Below, piece after piece: positions 37,388-46,267 of a stretch of DNA of 64,000 nucleotides. Where the stretch lies: positions 46,996 to 110,995 of the forward strand of contig CAYGPJ010000011.1 of the NCBI GenBank assembly GCA_964351865.1. The letters are read 5' to 3'. The position numbers and the translations under genes were made by a program. Positions within the stretch are counted from its first letter, which is position 1, and every line of letters starts with the position of its first letter. This stretch comes from JBCDJI01 sp964351865 (GTDB lineage Bacteria > Verrucomicrobiota > Verrucomicrobiia > Methylacidiphilales > JBCBYL01). The notes under the pieces were generated by a model. The model was not told where the DNA came from. It ran no database searches and saw nothing but the letters and a program-made list of their open reading frames with translations.

Positions 37388-38269
37388 TCACTGATCTTTC
37401 TGATGTAGATCGCGGCTGGCACGATTGAGCAGATTCTGTTCATGGGCAGTAAGACTCTGGATACCCTCCTTGGAAATCTTATCCAGGATGGCATCCACGC
37501 CCTGCTCCTTTTCCGCCTCTTCGCGCTCGTATTCTTCAATCCGTTTTTGCACGCGTCGCTCATGGCGTTGTTCTTTCCAGCCTTCCATCGACTGAAACCA
37601 GGTGAATCCACCTCCCACCCCAGCCGAGCGGAGCAGAAAATAAGCTAACCCGCAAGTCGTCCATAAATAGATCAGCCCCTGCCAGTCGCGATTCGCCAGA
37701 TGAACCAGCGTATAAATTCCAAAGAATCCCCAAGCCAGCCATTTAGCCACCAGCCCGAAAAAGAACTGAACATTCGGGTAAATGGTCACAAACCCGACGA
37801 ACACGGCAAAATGCACCGCACGCGCTCCAGCCAGCGGGTAAGTATCCATCCCGAACGACAACATCCCGACGACCACTGCCGGAACCACTGCCAATAATGC
37901 GTAAAACCACAAATACGCATTCCGCCCGATGTATCGCTCCACTTCACGTCCGAAGAGAAAGAAGAAAAACAAATTCACCGCAAAGAAAATATGTTCGTAG
38001 GTAATGTTGTGTACAAACGGATAGGTCGCGATGGTCCAGAATTTACCTTTGATGGCTTCGAGTCCGTCAAACCCGAACCAGTTGACCAGCCAACTGTAAG
38101 ACTCCAGCATATTGCCTGACATCGCCGTCATGGCCACCGTGCAAAGAATCATGGTGATGATGTGGGCTGCGACGATCAGCGTCGTTGCATCCACTGGAAA
38201 TCCACGCACGTAAGTCAACGGGGCATAAGAACCCTGCGATGGAGGCCAACTGCGATAAGACATAGGCAA
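37388..38269 (-). CDS. Rhomboid-fold membrane protein, catalytic residues missing
   Basis: A 293-aa membrane protein with about six helices and a cytoplasmic, charged helical tail. The rhomboid pattern in the second helix region (FVHNITYEHIFFAVN) is kept, but the GxSG serine motif reads GARA, and the helix-six histidine position is not recognisable (HLANRDWQGL). It is therefore probably a pseudoprotease. The tail ends with ILDKISKEGIQSLTAHEQNLL, a short motif commonly found at the end of bacterial rhomboid-like proteins. A role in membrane protein binding or trafficking, as in eukaryotic iRhoms, is only a guess. Confidence 0.8.
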   Translation of the reverse strand: MPMSYRSWPPSQGSYAPLTYVRGFPVDATTLIVAAHIITMILCTVAMTAMSGNMLESYSWLVNWFGFDGLEAIKGKFWTIATYPFVHNITYEHIFFAVNLFFFFLFGREVERYIGRNAYLWFYALLAVVPAVVVGMLSFGMDTYPLAGARAVHFAVFVGFVTIYPNVQFFFGLVAKWLAWGFFGIYTLVHLANRDWQGLIYLWTTCGLAYFLLRSAGVGGGFTWFQSMEGWKEQRHERRVQKRIEEYEREEAEKEQGVDAILDKISKEGIQSLTAHEQNLLNRASRDLHQKDQ

Positions 38270-38376
38270 AACGTTAACTCAATCTTTTCCGTTCAGCAAG
38301 CAAAGGTATGCAAACATCTTACAGTTCGAACTGGTGTCTAAAAACAATCAATGAGGTGCCGACCTGTCACCACAAC

Positions 38377-40014
38377 CTACACGATCGGGCACTCGGAAAT
38401 CTGCTTAAAGAAATCGTTTCCTTTATCATCCACTAGAATATAGGCGGGGAAATCTTTGACTTCGATTTTCCAGATCGCTTCCATGCCCAGTTCAGGCCAT
38501 TCCAGCACTTCCACTTTCTCGATATTATCCTGCGCCAACAAGGCAGCGGGTCCTCCGATGGAGCCCAAATAAAATCCACCGTATTTCTTACAGGCATCCG
38601 TCACCTGCTGGCTGCGGTTCCCTTTGGCCAGCATGATCATCGACCCGCCATGGGACTGGAACAGATCGACATAGGAGTCCATTCGTCCCGCGGTGGTCGG
38701 CCCGAAGGAGCCGGACGGCATTCCCTCCGGAGTCTTGGCCGGCCCGGCATAATAAATCGGGTGCTTTTTAATATAATCCGGCAGGTCTTCTCCCCGATCC
38801 AGCATCTCTTTCAATTTGGCATGCACAATGTCACGCCCCACCACGATGGTTCCAGTCAGTTCGACCCGAGTGGTAATCGGATATTTGGACAGTTCCTTGA
38901 GGATCTCGGGCATCGGCTGATTCAGGTCGATCTTTACTCCTTTGAGGGTCAGCTTCTTGAAATCATCCGGAATGAAGCGGCCCGGATCGCGTTCCAGTTT
39001 CTCAATAAAAATTCCATCCTTGGTAATCTTGGCCTTCGCCTGGCGGTCGGCAGAACAGGAAACACCTATTCCGACCGGACAGGAAGCGCCGTGCCGAGGC
39101 AACCGGATCACCCGTGCATCCAGTGCATAATACTTACCGCCGAACTGTGCTCCGATGCCACTCTCTTTGGCATACTGCATGGTGCGTTCTTCCCACTCCA
39201 GGTCGCGAAAAGCCTGACCGTGTTCATTACCCTCGGTCGGTAAGGCATCGTAGTAACGGGTGGAGGCCAGCTTCACCGCGGCCAGATTGGCTTCGGCAGA
39301 GGTGCCTCCAATGACGATAGAGAGGTGATAGGGCGGGCAGGCCGCCGTTCCCAGCGAAGCAATTTTTTCGCGAATAAATTTTTCCAGACTCTTTTCGTTC
39401 AGCAGCGCCTTGGTCTCCTGATAAAGATACATCTTATTGGCAGAGCCGCCCCCCTTGGCAATAAACAGAAATTTGTACTCATTCCCTTCGGTGGCATAAA
39501 GTTCGATCTGTGCCGGCAGGTTGGTTCCCGTGTTCTTTTCATCGAACATCGTCAGCGGCGTCATCTGGGAGTAGCGTAAATTCTCCTCAGTGTAGGTTTT
39601 GTAAATTCCGTGCGTCAGATACTCCGCATCGTTGGCGCCGGTCCACACCTGCTGCCCTTTCTTGGCTTTGATCGAAGCGGTGCCGGTGTCTTGACAGAAT
39701 GGCAGAATGCCCTGCGCCGCCACTTCCGCATTACGTAACAACGTTAACGCCACCGCCTTATCATTCTCGCTGGCATCGTCCGCCTTCAAAACCGCTGCCA
39801 CTTGTTCCAGATGCGAAGACCGCAACATGAAGGAAATATTTTTCGAAGCCTCGTTGGCCAGCCGCGTCAATGCCGCCGGCTCGACTTTGAGTATCTCTTT
39901 CCCTTCAAACTCGGTGACCGAAACCCCTTCTTGCGTCAGTAATTCATATTCGGTTTCATCTTTTCCCAATGGGAACTGTTCCTGATAATGAAAAGGAGGT
40001 GTATCTCTAGCCAT
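38377..40014 (-). CDS. fumA: Class I fumarate hydratase (iron-sulfur)
   Basis: Oxygen-sensitive [4Fe-4S] fumarase of the TCA cycle, 545 aa, cytoplasmic. Expected cluster ligands are C107 (PFCQDTGT), C226 (ACPPYH) and C312 (GASCPVGIG). The C-terminal part YAGPAKTPEGMPSGSFGPTTAGRMD is the substrate-binding swivel domain typical of FumA/FumB. Length is full. It lies 102 nt downstream of the aspartoacylase-like gene, possibly cotranscribed. A related tartrate dehydratase activity is less likely with this single-chain form. Confidence 0.95.
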   Translation of the reverse strand: MARDTPPFHYQEQFPLGKDETEYELLTQEGVSVTEFEGKEILKVEPAALTRLANEASKNISFMLRSSHLEQVAAVLKADDASENDKAVALTLLRNAEVAAQGILPFCQDTGTASIKAKKGQQVWTGANDAEYLTHGIYKTYTEENLRYSQMTPLTMFDEKNTGTNLPAQIELYATEGNEYKFLFIAKGGGSANKMYLYQETKALLNEKSLEKFIREKIASLGTAACPPYHLSIVIGGTSAEANLAAVKLASTRYYDALPTEGNEHGQAFRDLEWEERTMQYAKESGIGAQFGGKYYALDARVIRLPRHGASCPVGIGVSCSADRQAKAKITKDGIFIEKLERDPGRFIPDDFKKLTLKGVKIDLNQPMPEILKELSKYPITTRVELTGTIVVGRDIVHAKLKEMLDRGEDLPDYIKKHPIYYAGPAKTPEGMPSGSFGPTTAGRMDSYVDLFQSHGGSMIMLAKGNRSQQVTDACKKYGGFYLGSIGGPAALLAQDNIEKVEVLEWPELGMEAIWKIEVKDFPAYILVDDKGNDFFKQISECPIV

Positions 40015-40116
40015 AACGCCGTTTACCTTATCTAAATTCCTGTCATCTACAAGAATTTCTTATAGATAAATCCCGCCCAAGTGGAAACAAACAGGAACTC
40101 ATTTTTATCCGATTCC

Positions 40117-41190
40117 TTACGCCTGCACGTCTCCATTCTCCACCACCGAGAAATTCGAAGCCATGTTGTCGCGCAATTGATGGTGCAGTTGCTCCGCATT
40201 CGTTGCTTCCAGTTTCCGCCGAATGGCGGGCAAGCCCCTGGCGACACTGGCAATATGACAAACCGGTTCCCCCGGTTTTACAGTAGGCATCGTCGTCATC
40301 CCCATAATGATTCCACGCAGCGGAGAATATAAGGTGCTTTGTTGTTTGCCCATGATACTGAAGTTGGAAGCAATCGCCTCGCCCTTCTCAACCGGCTGTC
40401 CCGGTGCCACATGAAAACGCAAAATTCCACCGAGCTCAGCCCGCACCCACAATGTTTTAAACACCTTCACCTGGTAAGGTGGCAGATAGGGTTTCGCATC
40501 CAGCATGCCCAGATGAATCAGCACATTGCGCACCCCGCGCACTCCCAGATCCAGCACCGCGGGCTCGATCTTCCAAGGCTCTCCCGCTTCCACCGTGATC
40601 GTCGGGCAACCTCGTTTGGTGGCTTCCATCCGAAAAGAATGATCCGGACCTCTCCCATTGACTAACATCTCACAACCAAATGCCTGCGCGATTTCTTTAA
40701 CCCCCGGATCTTTTAAATCCGCCCGAATATTAGGAAAATTCGTGCGTTGGATGGCTGCCGTATGCAGATCGATTCCATACTGACAGTTTGACACCACCTC
40801 ACTCATCAGCGCATAGGCCAGGCGCCCTGCCATACTTCCAGATGCGGAACCGGGGAAACTGCGGTTCAAATCCCGCCGGTCCGGCAGGTAACGACTGTTG
40901 GCTTCAAAGCCCAGAATATTCACCACCGGAACGAGGATCACGGTGCCGCATTTAATTTTAAGCACATTACGAGCCATCAATTCATGAATCACACCCGTCC
41001 CGTTCAACTCGTCCCCGTGAATTCCCGCCGTGACAAAAACAACTGGTCCCGGTTTGGTGGCCCGGATGACTCTGACATGAATGTGGATGGCATCCCCGAA
41101 GTAGGTTTCAGAGATCTTCAACTTGACCGTGCGGGTCTGTCCCGGCGCGATAGATTTACCGCCGATGACCATGGCTTTGGCTTGGCTCAC
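40117..41190 (-). CDS. Succinylglutamate desuccinylase/aspartoacylase family protein (M14-like)
   Basis: A 357-aa zinc-dependent deacylase or carboxypeptidase-like enzyme. Zinc ligands are H58 and E61 (GIHGDE) and H143 (DLHTA); the RRDLNRSFPG motif binds substrate carboxylate, and E201 or E204 (VEAGEP) is the catalytic base. It starts with GTG overlapping the rimK stop (GTGA), preceded by AAAGGAAAG. In many bacteria this gene neighbours rimK and a retropepsin-like protease, as here, suggesting that it trims or releases the amino-acid tails that RimK adds. That link is inferred from gene order. Confidence 0.9.
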   Translation of the reverse strand: MSQAKAMVIGGKSIAPGQTRTVKLKISETYFGDAIHIHVRVIRATKPGPVVFVTAGIHGDELNGTGVIHELMARNVLKIKCGTVILVPVVNILGFEANSRYLPDRRDLNRSFPGSASGSMAGRLAYALMSEVVSNCQYGIDLHTAAIQRTNFPNIRADLKDPGVKEIAQAFGCEMLVNGRGPDHSFRMEATKRGCPTITVEAGEPWKIEPAVLDLGVRGVRNVLIHLGMLDAKPYLPPYQVKVFKTLWVRAELGGILRFHVAPGQPVEKGEAIASNFSIMGKQQSTLYSPLRGIIMGMTTMPTVKPGEPVCHIASVARGLPAIRRKLEATNAEQLHHQLRDNMASNFSVVENGDVQA

Positions 41191-42398
41191 TTCTTTCCTT
41201 TGCTTTTGGCCTTCTTCTTACGCAAGGCACTCTTTTCTTTGATCGCCTGCTTTTTCTGCTCCAGCGTCGGGCGCATCAGATCGTGCAGCGTGGCTTTCTT
41301 ACCGTAACAGAGCAGTAAATCTCCCGGCAGCATTTCCTGCTCGCCGCGTGGATTCGGAATAATCTGACCATTCCGATTGATGCTGAGCACGGCAATGTCC
41401 TTATCCCGTAGTCCCGCTTCCTCCAGAGTCTTATGCGCTAATTCAGCCTGCGGCGAGACAATCAATTCTGCCACTGCGTATCCACGGGCCAAAGACAGCC
41501 GTTGCCGCACGTCCAGATCTTCAAAGTCCACCCGTTCCTCCATATATGAAATGATCTCTGCGGCAATATCCAGTCCAGTAATGGTTTCGATTCCTTCCAG
41601 CCCCGGTGAAGAATTGACTTCCATGATTTGCGGTCCGTCTTTCCCTTCCAGCATGTCCACCCCGGCCACCCGCAGCCCTAGAATGTGCGCCGCCCGCACC
41701 GCGGTCTTCTGATCCTCTTCTGACATATCAACAATTTCCGTGGTGCCACCCCGGTGCACGTTACTACGAAACTCGGTTCCCACCGCACTGCGCCGCATCG
41801 TCGCGATCACCTTGTCGCCTACCACGAAGGCCCGTAGATCTTTACCCTTACTTTCCGACACAAACTTCTGGATCAGCACATTTTGCTTGGTGCTCTGCAG
41901 CGTTTCAATAATCGCTTCAGCCACCTTAGTGGTTTCCGCCAGAATCACTCCAATCCCCTGAGTGCCTTCCAGCAATTTAATAATCACCGGAGCGCCACCA
42001 ACCCGCTCGATGGCCGGCAGGATGTCGGCACGTCCCCGCACAAAAGCCGTCTCGGGCACGTTAATGTCCCGGCGACACAAATTCTGCATGGTGCGAAGTT
42101 TATCCCGCGATGCTAAAATGGCATGGGAAGGATTCAGTGTGAACGTTCCAGCTTGTTCAAACTGACGCACCACCGCGGTTCCAAAAAAGGTAATAGAACT
42201 GCCGATACGAGGAATCACCGCATCGTAGTGCGAAAGCTCTTTACCGCGATACGTCAGCGTCGGGCTACCCGATTCAATGTGAATCCCAAATTTTAAGGTA
42301 TCGAGTACCTTCACCTTGTGACCACGCTTTTCGGCGGCTTCTTTGAGGCGTTTTGAAGAGTAGTTATTCGGTTCTCTAGATAAAATGGCTAATTTCAT
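41187..42398 (-). CDS. rimK: RimK-type ATP-grasp glutamate ligase fused to an RCK_C/TrkA_C domain
   Basis: A 403-aa protein. Residues 1-290 match RimK: YDAVIPRIGSSITFFG, SRDKLRTMQNL, KLLEGTQGIGV (ATP-grasp), and MEVNSSPGLEGIE with the metal-binding Glu and Asn. RimK adds glutamate residues to a protein C-terminus, in E. coli ribosomal protein S6. Residues about 310-380 look like a TrkA_C/RCK_C ligand-binding domain (AELIVSPQAELAHKTLEEAGL...PGDLLLCYG), followed by a very basic tail. TrkA_C domains elsewhere bind small ligands such as c-di-AMP, so the ligase may be allosterically controlled. Middle gene of a three-gene operon. Confidence 0.92.
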   Translation of the reverse strand: MKLAILSREPNNYSSKRLKEAAEKRGHKVKVLDTLKFGIHIESGSPTLTYRGKELSHYDAVIPRIGSSITFFGTAVVRQFEQAGTFTLNPSHAILASRDKLRTMQNLCRRDINVPETAFVRGRADILPAIERVGGAPVIIKLLEGTQGIGVILAETTKVAEAIIETLQSTKQNVLIQKFVSESKGKDLRAFVVGDKVIATMRRSAVGTEFRSNVHRGGTTEIVDMSEEDQKTAVRAAHILGLRVAGVDMLEGKDGPQIMEVNSSPGLEGIETITGLDIAAEIISYMEERVDFEDLDVRQRLSLARGYAVAELIVSPQAELAHKTLEEAGLRDKDIAVLSINRNGQIIPNPRGEQEMLPGDLLLCYGKKATLHDLMRPTLEQKKQAIKEKSALRKKKAKSKGKK

Positions 42399-42442
42399 AT
42401 ATGGATAGCGAGCAATACAGTCGCTGCGTTGATTTGCGAGCG

Positions 42443-42868
42443 TCAGCTCTCTTTTATTTTTTTCTTCGTTCGCTGAAGGTATTTTTTTTCAGGATCAATA
42501 ATAAAGGATCCCTCCAAAGTCGAACGGCCGATCAATGCCCGACACAGCATGTTCTTACGACAAACCAGACCGACCTCCACCTCTTTCTCGACTTTGCCGA
42601 TTTTAATCGTCGTCATGACAAACAGGCGCTCTTCGGTTTTGCCATTGCTCGAACGGACGCGCGAGCGGCGGGAAATTTTGCTTTGGATACGCTTATGGCG
42701 GTCGCGATGCTTATTGTGAATAATCACATCAAATTCGACCCGGCCACGCCCCAACTCGGTAATCGAAGCCACATCAATCGCGGAGGATTTCGCACCGGTA
42801 TCTGTCTTGGCACGAATATCTTTGACATGCCAATCCGGAAACGAGATCAATTCCCGCCAGCCAATCAT
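42443..42868 (-). CDS. Retropepsin-like (Zn_protease, RimB-type) protein
   Basis: A small protein of about 141 aa of the family once called ATP-dependent zinc proteases, now seen as retropepsin-like aspartic proteases. The signature KTDTGAKSSAID contains the D-T-G triad, and RSSNGKTEERLFV and LIGRSTLEGSFIIDP complete the family pattern. The start at 42868 (MIGWREL, with AAAGAGAAAG before it) fits family members; the ATG at 42892 is the alternative. Its pairing with RimK matches the known rimB-rimK association in Pseudomonas, where RimB alters RimK activity. Confidence 0.88.
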   Translation of the reverse strand: MIGWRELISFPDWHVKDIRAKTDTGAKSSAIDVASITELGRGRVEFDVIIHNKHRDRHKRIQSKISRRSRVRSSNGKTEERLFVMTTIKIGKVEKEVEVGLVCRKNMLCRALIGRSTLEGSFIIDPEKKYLQRTKKKIKES

Positions 42869-43029
42869 AGCTTTCTCTTTTTTAGCGATCACGCGTTGAG
42901 AATAACATTATTAGCCTGACTCACCAGCGATATTAAAAGGAAACGGGAACCTTTTTTAACCGCCAAAGATGCAAATTAAACTTAATGCGTGATATGAGGA
43001 ACCACATAACATGAATGACGGTGGCCCAC

Positions 43030-43115
43030 GATAGGGGACGGAGTAATATTTCCACGAATCTTATATGCTGAAACTCGAAAGCGGTTTGACGGGAAAAATT
43101 ACTCCGTCCCCTATC
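43030..43115. repeat. REP-like element, long form, loop orientation B
   Basis: Same outer arms and same outer flanks (GTGGCCCAC left, GTTCAGCGC right) as the element at 37211-37295, but the roughly 50-base loop is inverted relative to it. Confidence 0.9.
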
Positions 43116-43161
43116 GTTCAGCGCTTTGGCACATCAATACAGCACGCCAATACCTATTTTT

Positions 43162-45543
43162 TCATTCTTTAGTTTTCTCGGCCATCAAGACCGGTGACGC
43201 GGCCAGGCCGTCGTAAATGATTTTGCTACCTGCTTTGTCTGCGTAACGACCGAACTGCAGCACGCCGGTCGGGCAGCTTTGCACGCACGCCGAACACCGC
43301 ACACATTCAGGATCTTCCATCGGTGCCCCTTTGTTAGCAAAGTTCATGATATCGATCCCCTGATGACAGACCGAGGTACACACATTACAGGAGATACATT
43401 TGCTCTTCTCGGCGAAAATCCGAAACTTACTGAAACGGGCGTAGATATGCATCAACGCCGCCAATGGACAGGCGAAGCGACACCAGATCCGACCCGAATA
43501 ATGAAAATAAAACGCCACCCCGATCACCCCGGCAAACAGCAGGTCCACGAAGTAAGCATAGTTGAAAAACGACATCTTTTTAGATCCGAACAGAAAGGCC
43601 TCATTCGCCCAGTCCCAGCCCAGCCACCCGGCGATACGAAACAGCATCAGCACCACCGCAAAACCGAGAAACACCTGCCCGATCATATTCACCCGATTCC
43701 AGACCGGCCCATGCGGCATCTTGTGCCGGTGCTGATCTCCCAATGTTTCCGCCAGCGCTCCGCACGAGCAGATCCACCCGCAGTAGGAGCCCTTGCCCCA
43801 GAACCGAATCATCAACGGAATGGCGACAAAGGTCTGCAAGAATCCCAGCACCAACCACCCATACAACGGCGCATCGGTAAACCAGTTCCACGCCATCAGC
43901 GGCCAAGCCAGAATAAACCCGTAGGCCCGCCAGTATTCGCGACCATGCCCATACGTGACTTCCGGGAAAAAGGTATCTGCAAACCACGCTCCTAATCCTG
44001 CGTCGAATATCCCGTTATGCCCCAGCAACGGAAAGATGATTTCCGGCAGGATAAACAAGGGAATCACCTGCACCAGTGTCAAGGTAGTCGTTTGCAGCGT
44101 GATGTAGGGCGTGTTCCGGCGCTGGATACGCCGTATTCCGAAAATGGTGACAATCATCGCATACGCCAAGGTATAATAAAAACTGCGCCCGCTCATGGAG
44201 ATTTTCAGGGTGTGCCCCAACGTGCCCGGCTCGTCCCACCAACCGCTAAGCTGGCTCATCCACGTCGCAGGGTTTAATCCCAGATACTGGTTGAACGTGT
44301 CTTTCAGTCCAAATGGAATATTGTAGTCGCCCTTCCAGTGATAGATCCACAGCACCAGCAGCGCCATCGCGGCCAACCCGATCCACTGCGGTATTCGCCA
44401 CTCACCGTTAATGTTAATGCCGGAGCGGCGGAAAAAATCCAACGGGGCTTCACGCCCGATCATCGGAAAGACCGCATCGTTCGCAATCGTCGATTCGCTC
44501 CCATCTTCCAGCTTCAGCGTGACCTCCGCATCTTTGATTTCTTTGACCCCCGAGGACATTTCCACCTTCACCCAGCCGGCCGGCTGATCGCCGCGCATTT
44601 CGGAGCTGGCCGCCGTAGTCACTCGTTCAGAGCTTGGACTATCAACCCCAACGGAGGCTTCCGGATTATCCGCCAGCGCTTGCAGCTTCTCCACATTCTC
44701 AGGTTTGGGTCGCGAGAATTCAGGCTTACGATAACTCAGCGTCACCCTCGCACCGCAGGCCCCCAGTGCGATCGCCGCCTCCATCGCCGAATCCCCGCCC
44801 CCCACCACCAGCACATCCTTGCCACAGTAATCCTTCGGGTCATGCAGGCGGTTATACACCTTATCCAGTTCTTCGCCCGGCACCCCCAGCTTACGAAAGT
44901 TCCCACTGCGCCCGATGGCAATGACGACGCGCTTGGCACGAATCGCTATTTTGCCATCGCCGTTAATCAATTCAAACAGACCGTCTGACTTGGCAATCAT
45001 GTCGATCCGCGCATTGGTAATCTCAATATCATGCTTTGACCGATAGCCTTCCAGTTCCTCCAGCAGATCTTCTTTTACGTCGGTGGAAAACTGCACGTCG
45101 CCCGCCGGAGTCATGTCCGTCGGGTAAGTATATATCGGTTTGCCTTTGGGAAAGTTAGCGATGGTAGCAAACGGCTGTTGTGCCTCGAACAGTTGATAGC
45201 TCCACCCTTGCTGTTTGGCGGCGATGGCTGCGGCCATACCGGACACCCCGGAGCCGATCACGGCTACATCCACCAGATCGCCGGAATTTTCGGTCGTGCC
45301 TGTGGCCTTGAAGGAGCGGTCTTTCGAAATCGTCTCGATCACCCGGGCCCCGGTATCCGAAGAAAATTTCAGTAGCGGAATACCGGTCAAATCCCCGACC
45401 ACATAAATGCCGGGCACATTCGTTGAACCGTCTTCATTTACCTCCGGTAGTTTCTCCACCTTACCCGCCGGCCATTTACCATGCAGCCAGTGAGTGTAGT
45501 TTAAAATCCAGTTAATCGGAGGAAGTTGCGTCAATGTGATCAT
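43162..45543 (-). CDS. Flavoprotein reductase-polyferredoxin membrane fusion
   Basis: A fusion of about 793 aa. An N-terminal block (about 1-75) ending VPGIYVVGDLTGIPLLKF resembles the last segment of a flavin disulfide reductase, placed before rather than after the main domain. Then comes a FAD/NAD(P)-binding module with GSGVSG and a second dinucleotide site GGGDSAMEAA (about 250), about six membrane helices (400-620), a NapH/NosR-like YCGWICSCG motif, and two 4Fe-4S motifs (CISCNVCTSVC and CVRCSACVQSC) near the C-terminus. It probably carries electrons between NAD(P)H and a membrane or periplasmic partner. The ATG at 45570 is an alternative start. Partner unknown. Confidence 0.85.
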   Translation of the reverse strand: MITLTQLPPINWILNYTHWLHGKWPAGKVEKLPEVNEDGSTNVPGIYVVGDLTGIPLLKFSSDTGARVIETISKDRSFKATGTTENSGDLVDVAVIGSGVSGMAAAIAAKQQGWSYQLFEAQQPFATIANFPKGKPIYTYPTDMTPAGDVQFSTDVKEDLLEELEGYRSKHDIEITNARIDMIAKSDGLFELINGDGKIAIRAKRVVIAIGRSGNFRKLGVPGEELDKVYNRLHDPKDYCGKDVLVVGGGDSAMEAAIALGACGARVTLSYRKPEFSRPKPENVEKLQALADNPEASVGVDSPSSERVTTAASSEMRGDQPAGWVKVEMSSGVKEIKDAEVTLKLEDGSESTIANDAVFPMIGREAPLDFFRRSGININGEWRIPQWIGLAAMALLVLWIYHWKGDYNIPFGLKDTFNQYLGLNPATWMSQLSGWWDEPGTLGHTLKISMSGRSFYYTLAYAMIVTIFGIRRIQRRNTPYITLQTTTLTLVQVIPLFILPEIIFPLLGHNGIFDAGLGAWFADTFFPEVTYGHGREYWRAYGFILAWPLMAWNWFTDAPLYGWLVLGFLQTFVAIPLMIRFWGKGSYCGWICSCGALAETLGDQHRHKMPHGPVWNRVNMIGQVFLGFAVVLMLFRIAGWLGWDWANEAFLFGSKKMSFFNYAYFVDLLFAGVIGVAFYFHYSGRIWCRFACPLAALMHIYARFSKFRIFAEKSKCISCNVCTSVCHQGIDIMNFANKGAPMEDPECVRCSACVQSCPTGVLQFGRYADKAGSKIIYDGLAASPVLMAEKTKE

Positions 45544-45650
45544 GCCTGAGAAGCCAGAAGCATGAACCATTCCCCCTATTCCCGCAAACTAAACGTGATG
45601 CATGATAACAGAGGATTGTAGTTATCCAATCAGCATGCTAAAAATATCGA

Positions 45651-46106
45651 GTGACTTCTGCAACGGCTCCTGAAAACCCTCATCCAGAGGGACAAAAACT
45701 ACTCGAAGCGATTCATCAGCACCTGCCCGAACTCGAACAACTCTTAAGTGAAGTAAACTCTCACTGGCATATAGAGGATAAGTTTTACCGCTACTATTAC
45801 GGAAGCTTTAAAGTCTACGCATTACAGTCTGACACCGAACGCATCGTCTCCGCCCTCAAAAGCCTGCAACCTGAAATCGAGTTAAGCCCTGACTTCATGG
45901 AAATTATTTCTGAGGGAACCGGAAAAGAATGGCAGCAGGATCACAACAACGCATGGTCTAAGCATACCCGACCGATACTCGAAGCCTTCTTTCACGCCCG
46001 CATGATGTTAGAACTAGCCGTCAAATACGGCAGAGATCTTGACACCGCCCCCAACATGCTCCCATCCGGCTGGGCGGCTGTTCTTTGTTTATACGGAATT
46101 CGATAA
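45651..46106 (+). CDS. Hypothetical protein, no recognised domain
   Basis: A 151-aa soluble protein starting with GTG (MTSATAPENP...). It is mostly helical, with an aromatic, conserved-looking stretch HWHIEDKFYRYYYGSFKVY (about 39-57) and a C-terminal PSGWAAVLCLYGIR. No signal peptide or membrane helix. I do not recognise the family. Stands alone, divergent from the flavoprotein fusion (81 bp between the frames). Confidence 0.7.
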   Translation: MTSATAPENPHPEGQKLLEAIHQHLPELEQLLSEVNSHWHIEDKFYRYYYGSFKVYALQSDTERIVSALKSLQPEIELSPDFMEIISEGTGKEWQQDHNNAWSKHTRPILEAFFHARMMLELAVKYGRDLDTAPNMLPSGWAAVLCLYGIR

Positions 46107-46219
46107 AATACGCCCTGCGCATGCAGGGCTTATTGAAAGAAAGCACTTTTAATCTGGACGTTTCCGCGTTACGGAAAGAAGCCAGTTTGCACTTCAAACT
46201 TTGTTTTGATCTCCTACGA

Positions 46220-46267
46220 GATGGACTAAAGATTGTTACCCCCCGCTTAACGGGGCTTTAGTCCATC
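46220..46267. repeat. Nested hairpin overlapping the end of the vapC-like gene
   Basis: Outer arms GATGGACTAAAG and CTTTAGTCCATC (12 bp perfect) enclose an inner stem CCCCG/CGGGG. The right arm contains the toxin stop codon (46258-46260). Could be a terminator without a strong T-run or a remnant of a small element. Confidence 0.5.

Noticed and set aside
46220..46267. Insertion-sequence ends around the VapC/Phd pair
   Set aside because: The hairpin overlaps the toxin stop codon and no transposase or matching second end is found.
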